The notes below the pieces were generated by a model. It did no database searches. It saw only the letters and a list, made by a program, of their open reading frames with translations, and was not told the DNA's origin. Below are positions 56,119 to 64,000 of a DNA stretch of 64,000 nt, piece by piece. Position 1 is the first letter of the stretch; every line of letters starts with the position of its first letter. Source of the DNA: Lactiplantibacillus dongliensis. GTDB lineage: Bacteria > Bacillota > Bacilli > Lactobacillales > Lactobacillaceae. Where the stretch lies: assembly GCF_005405105.1 (NCBI RefSeq), contig NZ_BJDK01000005.1, forward strand, positions 1-64,000, given 5' to 3'. Both the position numbers and the translations under genes were made by a program.

Positions 56119-56150
56119 AAGCGTGTCGGCGGTTGCTGGCGCGTTTTTTT
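56119..56150 (+). terminator. Terminator after the APC permease
   Basis: A 12-bp stem with several wobbles (56119-56130 with 56135-56146ff, GGTT loop) and T7. Confidence 0.8.
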
Positions 56151-56169
56151 GGTAAAATAAGAGCAAGTT

Positions 56170-56295
56170 AAGTTAGTCGACTTGCTAACTTAATCAGGAG
56201 GCGGGGACGTAGTTAGTCAAATCTGGCTTGATCTGACTGGTTGCGGTTCTGTCTGGCGGTGTCCCCCAGCCGCAAAACCGGAGAGAGGAAGGACG
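56170..56295 (+). promoter_or_regulatory. Structured leader of the ECF S component gene (possible riboswitch)
   Basis: A 9-bp hairpin TTAAGTTAG/CTAACTTAA comes first. GGGGAC (56203-56208) can pair with GTCCCC (56261-56266), while TTGCGG (56241-56246) pairs with CCGCAA (56270-56275). The two crossing helices would make a pseudoknot. AGTCA..ATC/GAT..TGACT lies inside. S component genes are often riboswitch-controlled; I do not recognise a known class. Confidence 0.4.
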
Positions 56296-56301
56296 TTAAG
56301 G

Positions 56302-56892
56302 ATGCAACGAAAATCCAACGCCTATCAAATTAGTGTCTTAGCGGTCTTAACGGCCATTGTCATTATTCAAAATGTGGTGCCATTATTTGGCTATATTCCC
56401 TTACCAGGGCTTAGTATTACGACGATTCATATCACGGTCATTATTGCGGCAGTGATTCTGGGCCCCAAAGACGGGGCGATTATCGGTGGTGTCTGGGGTT
56501 TGATTGATTGGATACGGGCGTTTACGGCGCCAACCAGCCCGTTAGCACCGATTGTTTTCACCAACCCTTTGGTGTCCGTGTTGCCACGAATCTTGGTCGG
56601 GGTCGTTGCCGGGATTATTTTTGCCGGCTGGGCCAAACGTCACCATCCCGCAGTTGGCATGGTGATTGCGGCTGTCGCCGGTTCATTAGTGAATACGATT
56701 TTAGTTCTTGGCTTAATCGGCTTGCTGTACCGCAATGCCGCGGCCGGGTTTTATCAGATCGACCTATCAAAGCTAATGCCGTATTTATTAACCATTGTCG
56801 GTACAAACGGCATTCCCGAAGCGATTCTAGCGGGGATCGTCACACCGCTAATTGGGACGCCATTACTACGATTTAAACAGCGCCATCGTTAG
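56302..56892 (+). CDS. ECF transporter S component, PanT-like
   Basis: 196 residues with six membrane segments. TTIHITVIIAAVILGPKDGAIIGGVWGLIDWIRAFTAPTSP (about 38-78) and SVLPRILVGVVAGI resemble the S components of the COG4684/PanT group, which bind pantothenate or another small vitamin; I am sure of the S-component class but not of the vitamin. It works with the shared EcfA1-EcfA2-EcfT module at 25.9-28.4 kb. GAGAGAGGAAGGA precedes ATG 56302. Confidence 0.75.
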   Translation: MQRKSNAYQISVLAVLTAIVIIQNVVPLFGYIPLPGLSITTIHITVIIAAVILGPKDGAIIGGVWGLIDWIRAFTAPTSPLAPIVFTNPLVSVLPRILVGVVAGIIFAGWAKRHHPAVGMVIAAVAGSLVNTILVLGLIGLLYRNAAAGFYQIDLSKLMPYLLTIVGTNGIPEAILAGIVTPLIGTPLLRFKQRHR

Positions 56893-56895
56893 TGT

Positions 56896-56933
56896 AAAAC
56901 GATCATTCCTTAATTGGAGTGATCGTTTTTTTT
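56896..56933 (+). terminator. Terminator after the S component gene
   Basis: ACGATCATTCC with GGAGTGATCGT (11 bp, one wobble), TTAATT loop and T8. Confidence 0.9.
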
Positions 56934-56973
56934 GAGGATGATTGCCGCTACGGTTAGTGTTAGTTGGTTTGGA

Positions 56974-57132
56974 TTGCCACTCTGGTTGGCCCAGTATCGG
57001 CTGGACGTGGTGGCCACGTTTTCGAGCCATAGTGCGGTCTCGAAAGCCGGGCTTTCACTAAGCCGGAAAACCACCGACTAAGTGAAACGACACCACTGAG
57101 CCAATTCTGGTCCGCCCGACGTTAATTAACAG
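56974..57132 (+). repeat. Dispersed three-stem palindromic element
   Basis: Starts TTGCCACTCTGGTTGG. Inner hairpins TTTTCGAG-CCATAGTGCGGT-CTCGAAA and CTTTCACTAAG-CCGGAAAACCACCG-ACTAAGTGAAA. Then CGACACCACTGAG and end GCCCGACGTTAATTAA. Best template for the family. Confidence 0.87.
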
Positions 57133-57288
57133 GTAGTTATAAATTAACGTTAATTCATTGTGACCAGTAACAGGTAACTTTAACTCATATCAAGCGCTCA
57201 AATGTGTTGTTCATTAGAAAGCTGTAGTTTCAAATTGCAACTTGACGTGGTGAAAATAGGTACTACGTTTGGTGTTAGTTGGATGTGG

Positions 57289-57447
57289 GTTGCCACTCTG
57301 GTTGGCCCAGCGTTGGCTGGAACGAGGTGGACACGTTTTCGAGCCAAAGGGTTGTCTTGAAAGCCGGGCTTTATCTAAGTCGGAAAATCACCGACCAAGA
57401 TAAACGACACCACTGAGCCAATTCTGGGCCGCCCAATGTTAATTAAC
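57289..57447 (+). repeat. Dispersed three-stem palindromic element
   Basis: Same orientation as the copy 160 bases upstream. Hairpins TTTTCGAG-CCAAAGGGTTGT-CTTGAAA (one G-T wobble keeps the stem) and TTTATCT...AGATAAA. End GCCCAATGTTAATTAA. Confidence 0.85.
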
Positions 57448-57491
57448 GTGAATTAATGACTATCTATTGTTGACCGTAAATTTAGCCGAGA

Positions 57492-57640
57492 GGTTGGTTC
57501 CTAAAATGCTCAGCCGTGTCGTTGGTCTTAGTGTGAGTGGTCTGCTCATACTTAGGCCAAGGCCAGTTTTGAAGACCGAGCTTTGGCTTCAAAATGGCCC
57601 ATGGCGTTCCAGCGTTTTAGGAACCAACCGGCAAGCGGCA
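57492..57640 (-). repeat. Dispersed three-stem palindromic element with near-perfect outer stem
   Basis: Outer arms 57492-57510 and 57611-57629 are complementary at 18 of 19 positions. Inner hairpins TTGGTCTTAGTGTGAG/CTCATACTTAGGCCAA and TTTTGAAG-ACCGAGCTTTGG-CTTCAAAA. Opposite orientation to the two copies just upstream. With them it fills the gap 56.97-57.65 kb, which has no gene. Confidence 0.87.
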
Positions 57641-57705
57641 ATTTTAACTAGCACCCAGCGTATTCTATAGCTTGTTCAACGGAGACGGATAAACAAGCAC
57701 TAACT

Positions 57706-57754
57706 AAAAAAATCCGGCTTTCAAGCAGTTTGTAGACTGCTGAAAAACCGGATT
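57706..57754 (-). terminator. Terminator, minus strand
   Basis: On the minus strand AATCCGG...CCGGATT (57754-57748 with 57717-57711) encloses a second stem CAGCAGT/ACTGCTTG and is followed by T7. Directly behind the DUF2187-like gene. Confidence 0.88.
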
Positions 57755-57765
57755 AATTCACTCAA

Positions 57766-57942
57766 TTACTTAACTTCAGTAACTTTCTTCTGACTAATAA
57801 TCACTTTATCATGATACTTATCAACGATTTCTGGATCTGTACTGGTAAACTCAATCAAGTACGAGTTCGTGTAGGCCTTCGCAATTGTGCCGGTCATGGT
57901 CTGGCCCTCAAGCTTAAATGTCACTTTAGTTCCGATTTCCAT
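57766..57942 (-). CDS. DUF2187-like small protein
   Basis: 58 residues from ATG 57942 (ATGAGG upstream). MEIGTKVTFKLEGQTMTGTIAKAYTNSYLIEF is the pattern of the small KOW-like DUF2187 (YkvS) family, a beta-rich domain of unknown role found in Firmicutes. C-terminal half KYHDKVIISQKKVTEVK is basic. Stand-alone gene with its own terminator. Confidence 0.75.
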   Translation of the reverse strand: MEIGTKVTFKLEGQTMTGTIAKAYTNSYLIEFTSTDPEIVDKYHDKVIISQKKVTEVK

Positions 57943-58081
57943 TGGTTTGGCCTCATTTCTGTATAATGTCGTTAATATAGCACGGATTAGCAAAATGTCA
58001 ACTAACAAACTGAAAACGGGGATAAAACTAGGCTTGAAAATTAGCGCCCTTGACTATTTTACTAATAAAAGTTGAGTTTGA

Positions 58082-58110
58082 TTGAATTTTCACTTATCGC
58101 TTGATATGAT
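58082..58110 (+). promoter_or_regulatory. Promoter of cydABCD
   Basis: TTGAAT at 58082-58087 and TATGAT at 58105-58110, 17-base spacer, 64 bases upstream of cydA. Downstream GTTTACGCTTACGTA is semi-symmetric and may be an operator, but does not fit cre or Rex consensus well. Confidence 0.65.
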
Positions 58111-58173
58111 AAAGGTGACTTGAATGTTTACGCTTACGTAGGTGGACGTAACAGTTAAAATAAAGGGGGGATT

Positions 58174-59604
58174 ATGATGAGTATTTTATCCTTAGCCCGC
58201 TTTCAATTTGCGATGACGACGGTGTTTCATTTCTTCTTTGTGCCATTATCAATTGGTTTAGCATTAGTCGTAGCCATTATGGAAACGCTCTATGTTGTGA
58301 AAAAGGATCAATTGTACAAACATATGGCACAATTCTGGGGACGGATTTTCTTACTTAGTTTTGCCGTTGGGGTTGTAACCGGGATTATTCAGGAATTCCA
58401 GTTCGGGATGAACTGGTCGGAGTACTCACGTTTTATGGGTGACATTTTTGGCGCACCACTAGCGATTGAAGCGTTAGTTGCGTTCTTTATGGAATCCACG
58501 TTTATCGGCTTATGGATGTTTGGCTGGGACCGGTTTAGTGCTGGCATTCACTGTGCGTTTATTTGGTTAACTTCCATTGGGACGATGATTTCGGCCATGT
58601 GGATTTTGGCTGCCAATAGTTTTATGCAAAATCCAGTTGGTTTCATGATCAATGCTAAAACGGGTCGTGCACAGATGACGAGCTTTGCTGCGGTCATTAA
58701 GAATCCGCAATTATGGTATGAATTACCGCACGTTTTGTTTGGGGCATTTGTGACTGGTTCCTTTGTGGTTGCCGGGATGGCTGCGTTTGGTTTGCTTAAG
58801 AAGCGCAATCCGGAATTCTTCCGGAAGTCACTTAAAGTTAGTCTGATTATTGGGTTATTGGCCACTGTTGGCGTGGTTGGTATGGGTGATGTCCAAACGC
58901 GTTACATTATTAAAGAACAACCGATGAAGTTTGCGGCGACGGAAGGCTTATACAAAGACTCCGGCTCACCAGCGGCTTGGGCGATTGTGTCTGGCATGGA
59001 TACCAAGAATCATAAGACGGACTGGTCGATTGAGATGCCTTACGTCTTGGATATCTTAAGCTATCATAAGTTATCCGGGAACGTTAAGGGTCAAAATGCG
59101 ATCAACAAGGAATTACATGCTAAATATGATAAGAAGTTTGGTAAGGACATGAACTACTATGTGCCAACCAAGACATTGTTCTGGAGTTTCCGGGTTATGG
59201 CCATTTCCGGTGGTTTGTTTGCCTTAATTGCGATTATCGGCTTAATCTTTAATCGCGCCGGTAGCGACTTAATTATGCGGCAGCGCTGGTTCTTATGGGT
59301 CTTAGGGATTTGCACGTTCTTACCATTTGCGGCGAATACGGCCGGCTGGTTTATTACCGAACTGGGGCGGTACCCTTGGGTCGTCTATGGTCTATTGACG
59401 ATTGCCGATGCCGTTTCGCCAAATGTTAGTGTTGCGTCACTGTTAATCTCAAATATTGTCTACTTCTGCCTGTTCAGTGGTTTAGGCATCGTGATGATCG
59501 TCTTGTCCAAACGGGTCTTGCATCATGGTCCAGATGACTTGCTGCAAGCGAAAGATGATGCACCGTATGACCCATATGGTAAGGGGGCGTTCGATCATGA
59601 GTAA
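58174..59604 (+). CDS. cydA: Cytochrome bd quinol oxidase subunit I
   Basis: 476 residues, about nine membrane segments. His19 in VFHFFFVPLSIGLA is the expected heme ligand, and ELGRYPWVVYG near 395 is the conserved GRQPW-type motif (Tyr in place of Gln). The Q-loop is short, as in Firmicutes. Oxidises (demethyl)menaquinol with oxygen; in lactobacilli active only with external heme. Two adjacent ATG codons (58174, 58177) are possible after AAAGGGGGG. Confidence 0.94.
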   Translation: MMSILSLARFQFAMTTVFHFFFVPLSIGLALVVAIMETLYVVKKDQLYKHMAQFWGRIFLLSFAVGVVTGIIQEFQFGMNWSEYSRFMGDIFGAPLAIEALVAFFMESTFIGLWMFGWDRFSAGIHCAFIWLTSIGTMISAMWILAANSFMQNPVGFMINAKTGRAQMTSFAAVIKNPQLWYELPHVLFGAFVTGSFVVAGMAAFGLLKKRNPEFFRKSLKVSLIIGLLATVGVVGMGDVQTRYIIKEQPMKFAATEGLYKDSGSPAAWAIVSGMDTKNHKTDWSIEMPYVLDILSYHKLSGNVKGQNAINKELHAKYDKKFGKDMNYYVPTKTLFWSFRVMAISGGLFALIAIIGLIFNRAGSDLIMRQRWFLWVLGICTFLPFAANTAGWFITELGRYPWVVYGLLTIADAVSPNVSVASLLISNIVYFCLFSGLGIVMIVLSKRVLHHGPDDLLQAKDDAPYDPYGKGAFDHE

Positions 59605-60592
59605 CTTACAATTCTTATGGTTTATTTTAATCGGTGTTTTATTTAGTGGCTTCTTCTTCCTAGAAGGTTTTGACTTTGGGGTTGGGATGTCGATTAAGAC
59701 TTTGGCGCAAACGCGGTCGGAACGTGATGCAGTGATTCATACCATTGGCCCACATTGGGATGCGAATGAAGTTTGGCTGATCACGGCTGGCGGGGCAATG
59801 TTTGCCTCGTTTCCAATGTGGTACGCATCCTTATTCTCCGGTTTTTATCTGATTCTACTCTTGATTTTAGTCGCTTTGATTATGCGGGGTGTTTCTTTTG
59901 AATTCCGTAGTCGGATGGAAAGTGAACGTGGTCGGAATTTCTGGGAATGGGCCGCGGCCTTAGGAAGTTTCTTCGCAGCGTTCCTCTTTGGGATGTTGTT
60001 TACGGCGATGGTCAAAGGGATGCCAATCAACGCGCATGGAGATATTTCAGCGCACTTTACCGACTATGTGAACTTATTCTCACTTGTTGGTGGGGTGGCG
60101 GTGACCTTACTCTGCTACTTACACGGCTTGAACTTTGTCCGATTAAAGACGACCGGGGCATTGCGGGAACGCGCGTTAAAATGGGCCAAACCATTATACT
60201 GGCTCCTATTTGCTGGTGAAGTTTTGTTTGCCATCCTATTGTTCTTCAGTACGGACTTCTTCGCTAAAAAGCCAATTTCAACGTTGATTATTGTCGTTGC
60301 TTTAGTGCTCTTAACGGTGCTTGCCACTTGGGGTGTTTACAGTAACCACGAATGGCTGTCGTTTATTAGTAGCGGCTTGTCCTTAATCGATGTGGTCATC
60401 TTATTGTTCAACGGCTTGTTCCCACGGGTAATGGTTGCGAATAATGCTGCCAACAGTATCTTAATTAAAGATGCGTCGAACTCGCCGTATACGTTACATC
60501 TGATGACAATTATCGCCTTGACGACTTTGCCGATTATGCTGATTTACTTCATTTGGAGTTATTGGGTCTTTTATAAGCGAGTTGCATCATAA
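59597..60592 (+). CDS. cydB: Cytochrome bd quinol oxidase subunit II
   Basis: 331 residues starting at ATG 59597 inside the end of cydA (8-base overlap). FLEGFDFGVGM, NEVWLITAGGAMFASFP and the C-terminal TLPIMLIYFIWSYWVFYKRV are family segments. Partner of CydA; the overlap fits coupled translation. Confidence 0.94.
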   Translation: MSNLQFLWFILIGVLFSGFFFLEGFDFGVGMSIKTLAQTRSERDAVIHTIGPHWDANEVWLITAGGAMFASFPMWYASLFSGFYLILLLILVALIMRGVSFEFRSRMESERGRNFWEWAAALGSFFAAFLFGMLFTAMVKGMPINAHGDISAHFTDYVNLFSLVGGVAVTLLCYLHGLNFVRLKTTGALRERALKWAKPLYWLLFAGEVLFAILLFFSTDFFAKKPISTLIIVVALVLLTVLATWGVYSNHEWLSFISSGLSLIDVVILLFNGLFPRVMVANNAANSILIKDASNSPYTLHLMTIIALTTLPIMLIYFIWSYWVFYKRVAS

Positions 60593-60649
60593 ACCGCTAC
60601 CAAATACGGAATCAATGGTACAATTTAATTAAATAAGCCCGAAAGTGGT

Positions 60650-60683
60650 CGTGACTTGGCCGGTGCCAGGTCACGGCTTTTTT
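60650..60683 (+). terminator. Terminator/attenuator between cydB and the ABC genes
   Basis: CGTGACTTGGC with GCCAGGTCACG (11 bp, one wobble), CGGT loop and T6. It could let the oxidase be made in excess over its assembly transporter. Confidence 0.75.
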
Positions 60684-60709
60684 GTGATATAAGGTGGGGA
60701 GGGACAGTT

Positions 60710-62443
60710 ATGTTTGATCCAGCATTATTCAAATTACCGGGAATGCGACGTCTGGCGGTGATTTTAGCCTTACTAGCGGTCGTTGAAGGCATTTTTATTA
60801 TTATTCAAGCACAGTTTATGTCCGTGGCAATTGTTGGCTTGTGGCATTTGCAGCAACTGGGAACGATATTACAGCCGATGCTAATCTTTGCGGCGGCTTG
60901 GACTGGGCGGCAATTATTAGTCGTTGTCAAGAATCGGTTGATGTATCCCGTTGTTGAAAAGACGACCGGGGATTTGCGTCGACAAGTGATGCAAAAGCTC
61001 TATCGGTTAGGACCAAGTTACGTCGCTAAGACTGGGACCGGTAATGTGGTGACGACGGCTTTAGAGGGCATTGATAAGGTTCAGACGTATTTGATGCTCG
61101 TCGTCATTAAAGTTATCGATATGATGGTGATTCCATGGGTGATCTTAATTTATATTGCCTGGCTACGGTGGCGTGAAGCGTTATTCTTATTAGCTATTTT
61201 TCCGTTAATTATTGTGTTTATGATTATTTTAGGTTACGCGGCCCAAGCGAAAGCCGACAAGCAATACGTCGGGTACCAGCGTTTATCGAATCATTTTGTC
61301 GATACCTTGCGCGGCCTGCCCACGTTGAAACAATTAGGACTTAGCCGGCAGTATGCCAACAACGTGTATCAAGTGAGCGAAGGCTACCGGAAGCAGACGT
61401 TGGCGGTGATCAAGATTGCCATGTTGTCGACCTTTGCTTTGGACTTCTTTACGACGCTTTCCATCGCGGTCGTGGCGGTCTTCTTAGGCTTTGGCTTAAT
61501 CGATGGGACGATCACCTTATTACCAGCGTTAGTGATCTTAGTCTTATCACCAGATTACTTTTTGCCGTTACGGACGTTTGCGAGTGATTATCACGCCACC
61601 TTAAATGGGAAGAATGCCTTTGCGGCGGTCCAAAAAATGTTGGCCTTGCCCGTGGCCACGCAACGTGATCAATTAGGCACGCAGCCGTTAAATTGGCAAG
61701 CAGATAGTACGTTAAGCTTACAAGCGATTGACTTCAGCTATGATGGCACGCAACCAGCCCTTAGTACGCTTAAGCTGCAAGCTAAAGGTTATCAACGAAT
61801 TGGGATTATTGGGGCTTCTGGCTCTGGTAAGTCAACCTTGATTAACTTGTTAGGCGGCTTTTTAACGCCAACCGCTGGTCAAGGTACCATCACGGTGAAC
61901 GGTCAATCCGTTACTCATTTAAATCAGATTGCTTGGCAGCAGAGCTTCTTTTATATTCCGCAAAATCCTTACTTGTTCCATGCTAGTTTGGCGGAAAACA
62001 TCGCCTTTTATCAACCAGATGCGGGCCTCAGCGCAATTGGGGCTGCCGCTGAAAAGGCGGGTTTAACGGCCTGGATTAAAACGTTACCGGATGGACTAGC
62101 AACGAAGATTGGCGAGGGCGCCCGCGGAGTTAGTGGTGGTCAGGCGCAACGGATTGCGTTAGCGCGGGCATTCTTGGATAGTTCGCGGCGGATCTTGTTA
62201 TTCGATGAACCGACTGCCCATCTAGATATTGAAACGGAAGCGGAATTAAAGCAAACGATTTTACCGGTGTTTAAAGATCACTTAGTCTTCTTTGCGACGC
62301 ATCGTTTGCATTGGATCAACCAAATGGATTATGTACTCGTCATGGACCACGGCCGGATTGTTGAGCAAGGGACGCCAGCGCAACTAGCCGCGGCGGATGG
62401 GGCATACGTCCGGTTACGGGATGAAATGGTAGGTGCCATCTAA
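60710..62443 (+). CDS. cydC: Cytochrome bd assembly ABC transporter, first half (CydC in Firmicutes naming)
   Basis: 577 residues from ATG 60710 (GGGGAGGG upstream). Six-helix membrane domain to about 310, then ATPase with Walker A GASGSGKST near 372, signature VSGGQAQRIALAR and Walker B ILLFDEPTAHLD. Forms a heterodimer with the next protein; the complex is needed for bd oxidase assembly and in E. coli transports thiols or heme. Numbering of C and D differs between species. Confidence 0.92.
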   Translation: MFDPALFKLPGMRRLAVILALLAVVEGIFIIIQAQFMSVAIVGLWHLQQLGTILQPMLIFAAAWTGRQLLVVVKNRLMYPVVEKTTGDLRRQVMQKLYRLGPSYVAKTGTGNVVTTALEGIDKVQTYLMLVVIKVIDMMVIPWVILIYIAWLRWREALFLLAIFPLIIVFMIILGYAAQAKADKQYVGYQRLSNHFVDTLRGLPTLKQLGLSRQYANNVYQVSEGYRKQTLAVIKIAMLSTFALDFFTTLSIAVVAVFLGFGLIDGTITLLPALVILVLSPDYFLPLRTFASDYHATLNGKNAFAAVQKMLALPVATQRDQLGTQPLNWQADSTLSLQAIDFSYDGTQPALSTLKLQAKGYQRIGIIGASGSGKSTLINLLGGFLTPTAGQGTITVNGQSVTHLNQIAWQQSFFYIPQNPYLFHASLAENIAFYQPDAGLSAIGAAAEKAGLTAWIKTLPDGLATKIGEGARGVSGGQAQRIALARAFLDSSRRILLFDEPTAHLDIETEAELKQTILPVFKDHLVFFATHRLHWINQMDYVLVMDHGRIVEQGTPAQLAAADGAYVRLRDEMVGAI

Positions 62444-64000
62444 TGAAAAACTTTTTTGCAACCTTTAAACATGATACTTGGGTGATGCCGTATTTACGTA
62501 AGTATAAAAAGTTATTGGCATTGACGCTATTTCTTGGGTTAATGACCTTCTTCTGCGGGTCAGCGTTGATGTTTAACTCGGGGTATTTGATTAGTAAAGC
62601 GGCGCGTCATCCGTATAACATTCTGATGATCTACGTGCCGATTGTCTTGACACGGGCCTTCGGGATTGGGCGACCAGCGTTTCGTTATGCGGAACGGATC
62701 ACCAGTCATAATTGGGTCTTACGGATTGTGTCTGATTTTCGTAAAAAGCTCTATCAAGCCGTTGAAAAACAAGCGGTCGCGATTCGACAAAACTTTCAGA
62801 CCGGCGATGTGTTAAGCCTATTAGCTGATGACATCGACCATATTGAAAATCTCTATTTACGGACTGTTTTTCCAACCGTGATTGCCCTTGTGATGTACGT
62901 GTTGATCGTGTTAGCGCTGGGGGTCTTTAGTTGGTGGTTTGGCTTGCTGATGCTACTGATGCTAGGTCTGATTGTGATCGTGATGCCGTTATTGTCAGTG
63001 TTAGTGAACGGTGCCCGTGAAACGCGCAGTCGTCAAATTCAACAGACGTTTTATACTCAACTGACTGATGCAGTGATGGGATTAGGTGATTGGCTAATCT
63101 CCGGTCGGCAACAAGCCTTTAATGACCGGCAAACGGCGCCGATTGATCAGATTTCTAGTTTGCGACGCGCTGATCACCAATTCCAGTGGTGGCGTGATTT
63201 TACCATTCAGCTTATTTTTGGCGTGATTTGCCTGGCATTGATTATTTGGAGTAGCTTTGCATGGACCCAGAATCAGGCTAATGCTAACTGGATTGCGGCC
63301 TTTGTGCTATCCGTCTTCCCGTTAGTCGATGCCTTTCAATCGGTCAGCCAAGGGGTCAGTGAATGGCCCAGTTATCAACGGTCGATCGTGCGGGTTAATC
63401 AGCTGGATACTAAGCCAATCGATCAACAGGATCAAACCGTGTTAACCGAACCGTTTAGTCAATTGCAAGTAGCTAAGCTTGAGTTTACGTATCCAGAGGG
63501 GACCCGGCCCATCTTTAAGCAGCTAAGCTTGACGTTAAAAGCTGGTGAAAAGGTCGCGTTATTAGGGCCTTCCGGGACGGGTAAAAGTACCCTATTGAAG
63601 CTCATCTTGGGTGACTTACAACCGAATGCGGGGACGGTGCAACTGAATGATATTCCGATTGCGCGACTACAAAATGAACGGGCCCAGTTATTTGGAGTTT
63701 TGGATCAGCAGCCGTATTTGTTTAATACGACGATTATGAATAATGTTCGGATGGGAAATTTAAAAGCGACCGATGACCAAGTGAAGGCGGCGTTAAAGGC
63801 GGTTGAATTGGACCACCTGATTGATTCGTTACCGGATGGTTATGAGACGGTGGTTGAAGAAGGCGGGGCCCGCTTTTCGGGCGGTGAACGCCAACGGTTA
63901 GCTTTAGCGCGGATCTTATTGCAAGATGCACCGATTATTATCTTGGATGAGCCAACGGTTAGCTTGGATCCAATCACAGAAGCCCATCTTTTAGCAACCG
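62443..64000 (+). CDS. cydD: Cytochrome bd assembly ABC transporter, second half (partial, cut by window end)
   Basis: Starts at ATG 62443 overlapping the previous stop by one base. At least 519 codons are in the window with no stop. MKNFFATFKHDTWVMPYLRKYKK leads into the membrane domain. The ATPase shows Walker A LLGPSGTGKST (about 63567-63590), signature FSGGERQRLALAR and Walker B IIILDEPTVSLD just before the end. Only the last about 50-60 residues should be missing. Confidence 0.92.
   Translation, partial: MKNFFATFKHDTWVMPYLRKYKKLLALTLFLGLMTFFCGSALMFNSGYLISKAARHPYNILMIYVPIVLTRAFGIGRPAFRYAERITSHNWVLRIVSDFRKKLYQAVEKQAVAIRQNFQTGDVLSLLADDIDHIENLYLRTVFPTVIALVMYVLIVLALGVFSWWFGLLMLLMLGLIVIVMPLLSVLVNGARETRSRQIQQTFYTQLTDAVMGLGDWLISGRQQAFNDRQTAPIDQISSLRRADHQFQWWRDFTIQLIFGVICLALIIWSSFAWTQNQANANWIAAFVLSVFPLVDAFQSVSQGVSEWPSYQRSIVRVNQLDTKPIDQQDQTVLTEPFSQLQVAKLEFTYPEGTRPIFKQLSLTLKAGEKVALLGPSGTGKSTLLKLILGDLQPNAGTVQLNDIPIARLQNERAQLFGVLDQQPYLFNTTIMNNVRMGNLKATDDQVKAALKAVELDHLIDSLPDGYETVVEEGGARFSGGERQRLALARILLQDAPIIILDEPTVSLDPITEAHLLAT

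Noticed and set aside
41366-57640. Repeats considered as a CRISPR array or insertion sequence ends
   Set aside because: Copies are kilobases apart, intergenic, internally palindromic and without spacers, and no transposase is found between or beside them.

Overview
The window is a Gram-positive, lactic-acid-bacterial chromosome segment, most likely from the Lactiplantibacillus plantarum group. That assignment is inferred from gene content and protein sequence recalled from the group, not from a database search. It rests on Firmicutes ribosomal gene order with a zinc-type S14, AAGGAGG-like ribosome binding sites, frequent TTG/GTG starts, universal ECF transporter genes, a malolactic cluster, a LarA/LarE pair, a flavin-based electron transfer locus and a cydABCD operon. 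No tRNA, rRNA, CRISPR, prophage or intact insertion sequence was seen.

Layout. 0.2-1 kb: a prepilin-peptidase-like gene on the minus strand. 1-19.1 kb: rpsL-rpsG-fusA, then the S10-spc-alpha supercluster from rpsJ to rplQ with secY, adk, infA and rpoA, all on the plus strand and preceded by long structured leaders. 19.3-25.9 kb: the flavin-based extracellular electron transfer set. dmkB, eetB, eetA and ndh2 are on the minus strand; pplA and an ApbE flavin transferase are on the plus strand. 25.9-30.2 kb: ecfA1-ecfA2-ecfT, truA, then rplM-rpsI behind an L13 leader. 30.8-33.2 kb: a GltS-like membrane protein and an M20 amidohydrolase. 33.2-38.6 kb: an aromatic precursor operon (tkt-aroE-DAHP synthase-aroB) behind a leader peptide rich in aromatic codons and an intrinsic terminator. 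38.6-39.7 kb: two unknown minus-strand genes. 40-54.4 kb: a C4-dicarboxylate/malate region with fumarase, fumarate reductase-like flavoprotein, DASS transporter, LysR regulator, LarA-like racemase, LarE-like sulfur transferase, then mleR, mleS and mleP. A small membrane protein and a secreted surface protein are embedded in it. 54.7-57.9 kb: an APC amino-acid permease, an ECF S component with a structured leader, and a DUF2187-like protein. 58.2-64 kb: cydA-cydB and the two ABC half-transporters for bd-oxidase assembly, the last cut by the window end.

How the genes work together. Ndh2 would pass electrons from NADH to a demethylmenaquinone-type quinone whose polyprenyl tail needs DmkB. From there they can go to PplA (flavinylated by ApbE) and EetA/EetB for extracellular reduction, or to cytochrome bd. 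The malate region can import dicarboxylates, interconvert malate and fumarate, reduce fumarate and decarboxylate L-malate to lactate. A nickel-dependent racemase of unproven substrate lies in the middle. The aro operon pairs transketolase (erythrose 4-phosphate supply) with the first shikimate steps under what looks like translation-coupled attenuation.

The two most unusual signals are (i) that aromatic attenuator and (ii) a family of about 120-150 bp intergenic elements scattered from 30 kb to 57.6 kb. Each of these folds as one outer stem enclosing two hairpins. Stem sequences differ between copies but stay complementary, while certain loop and end sequences are conserved.
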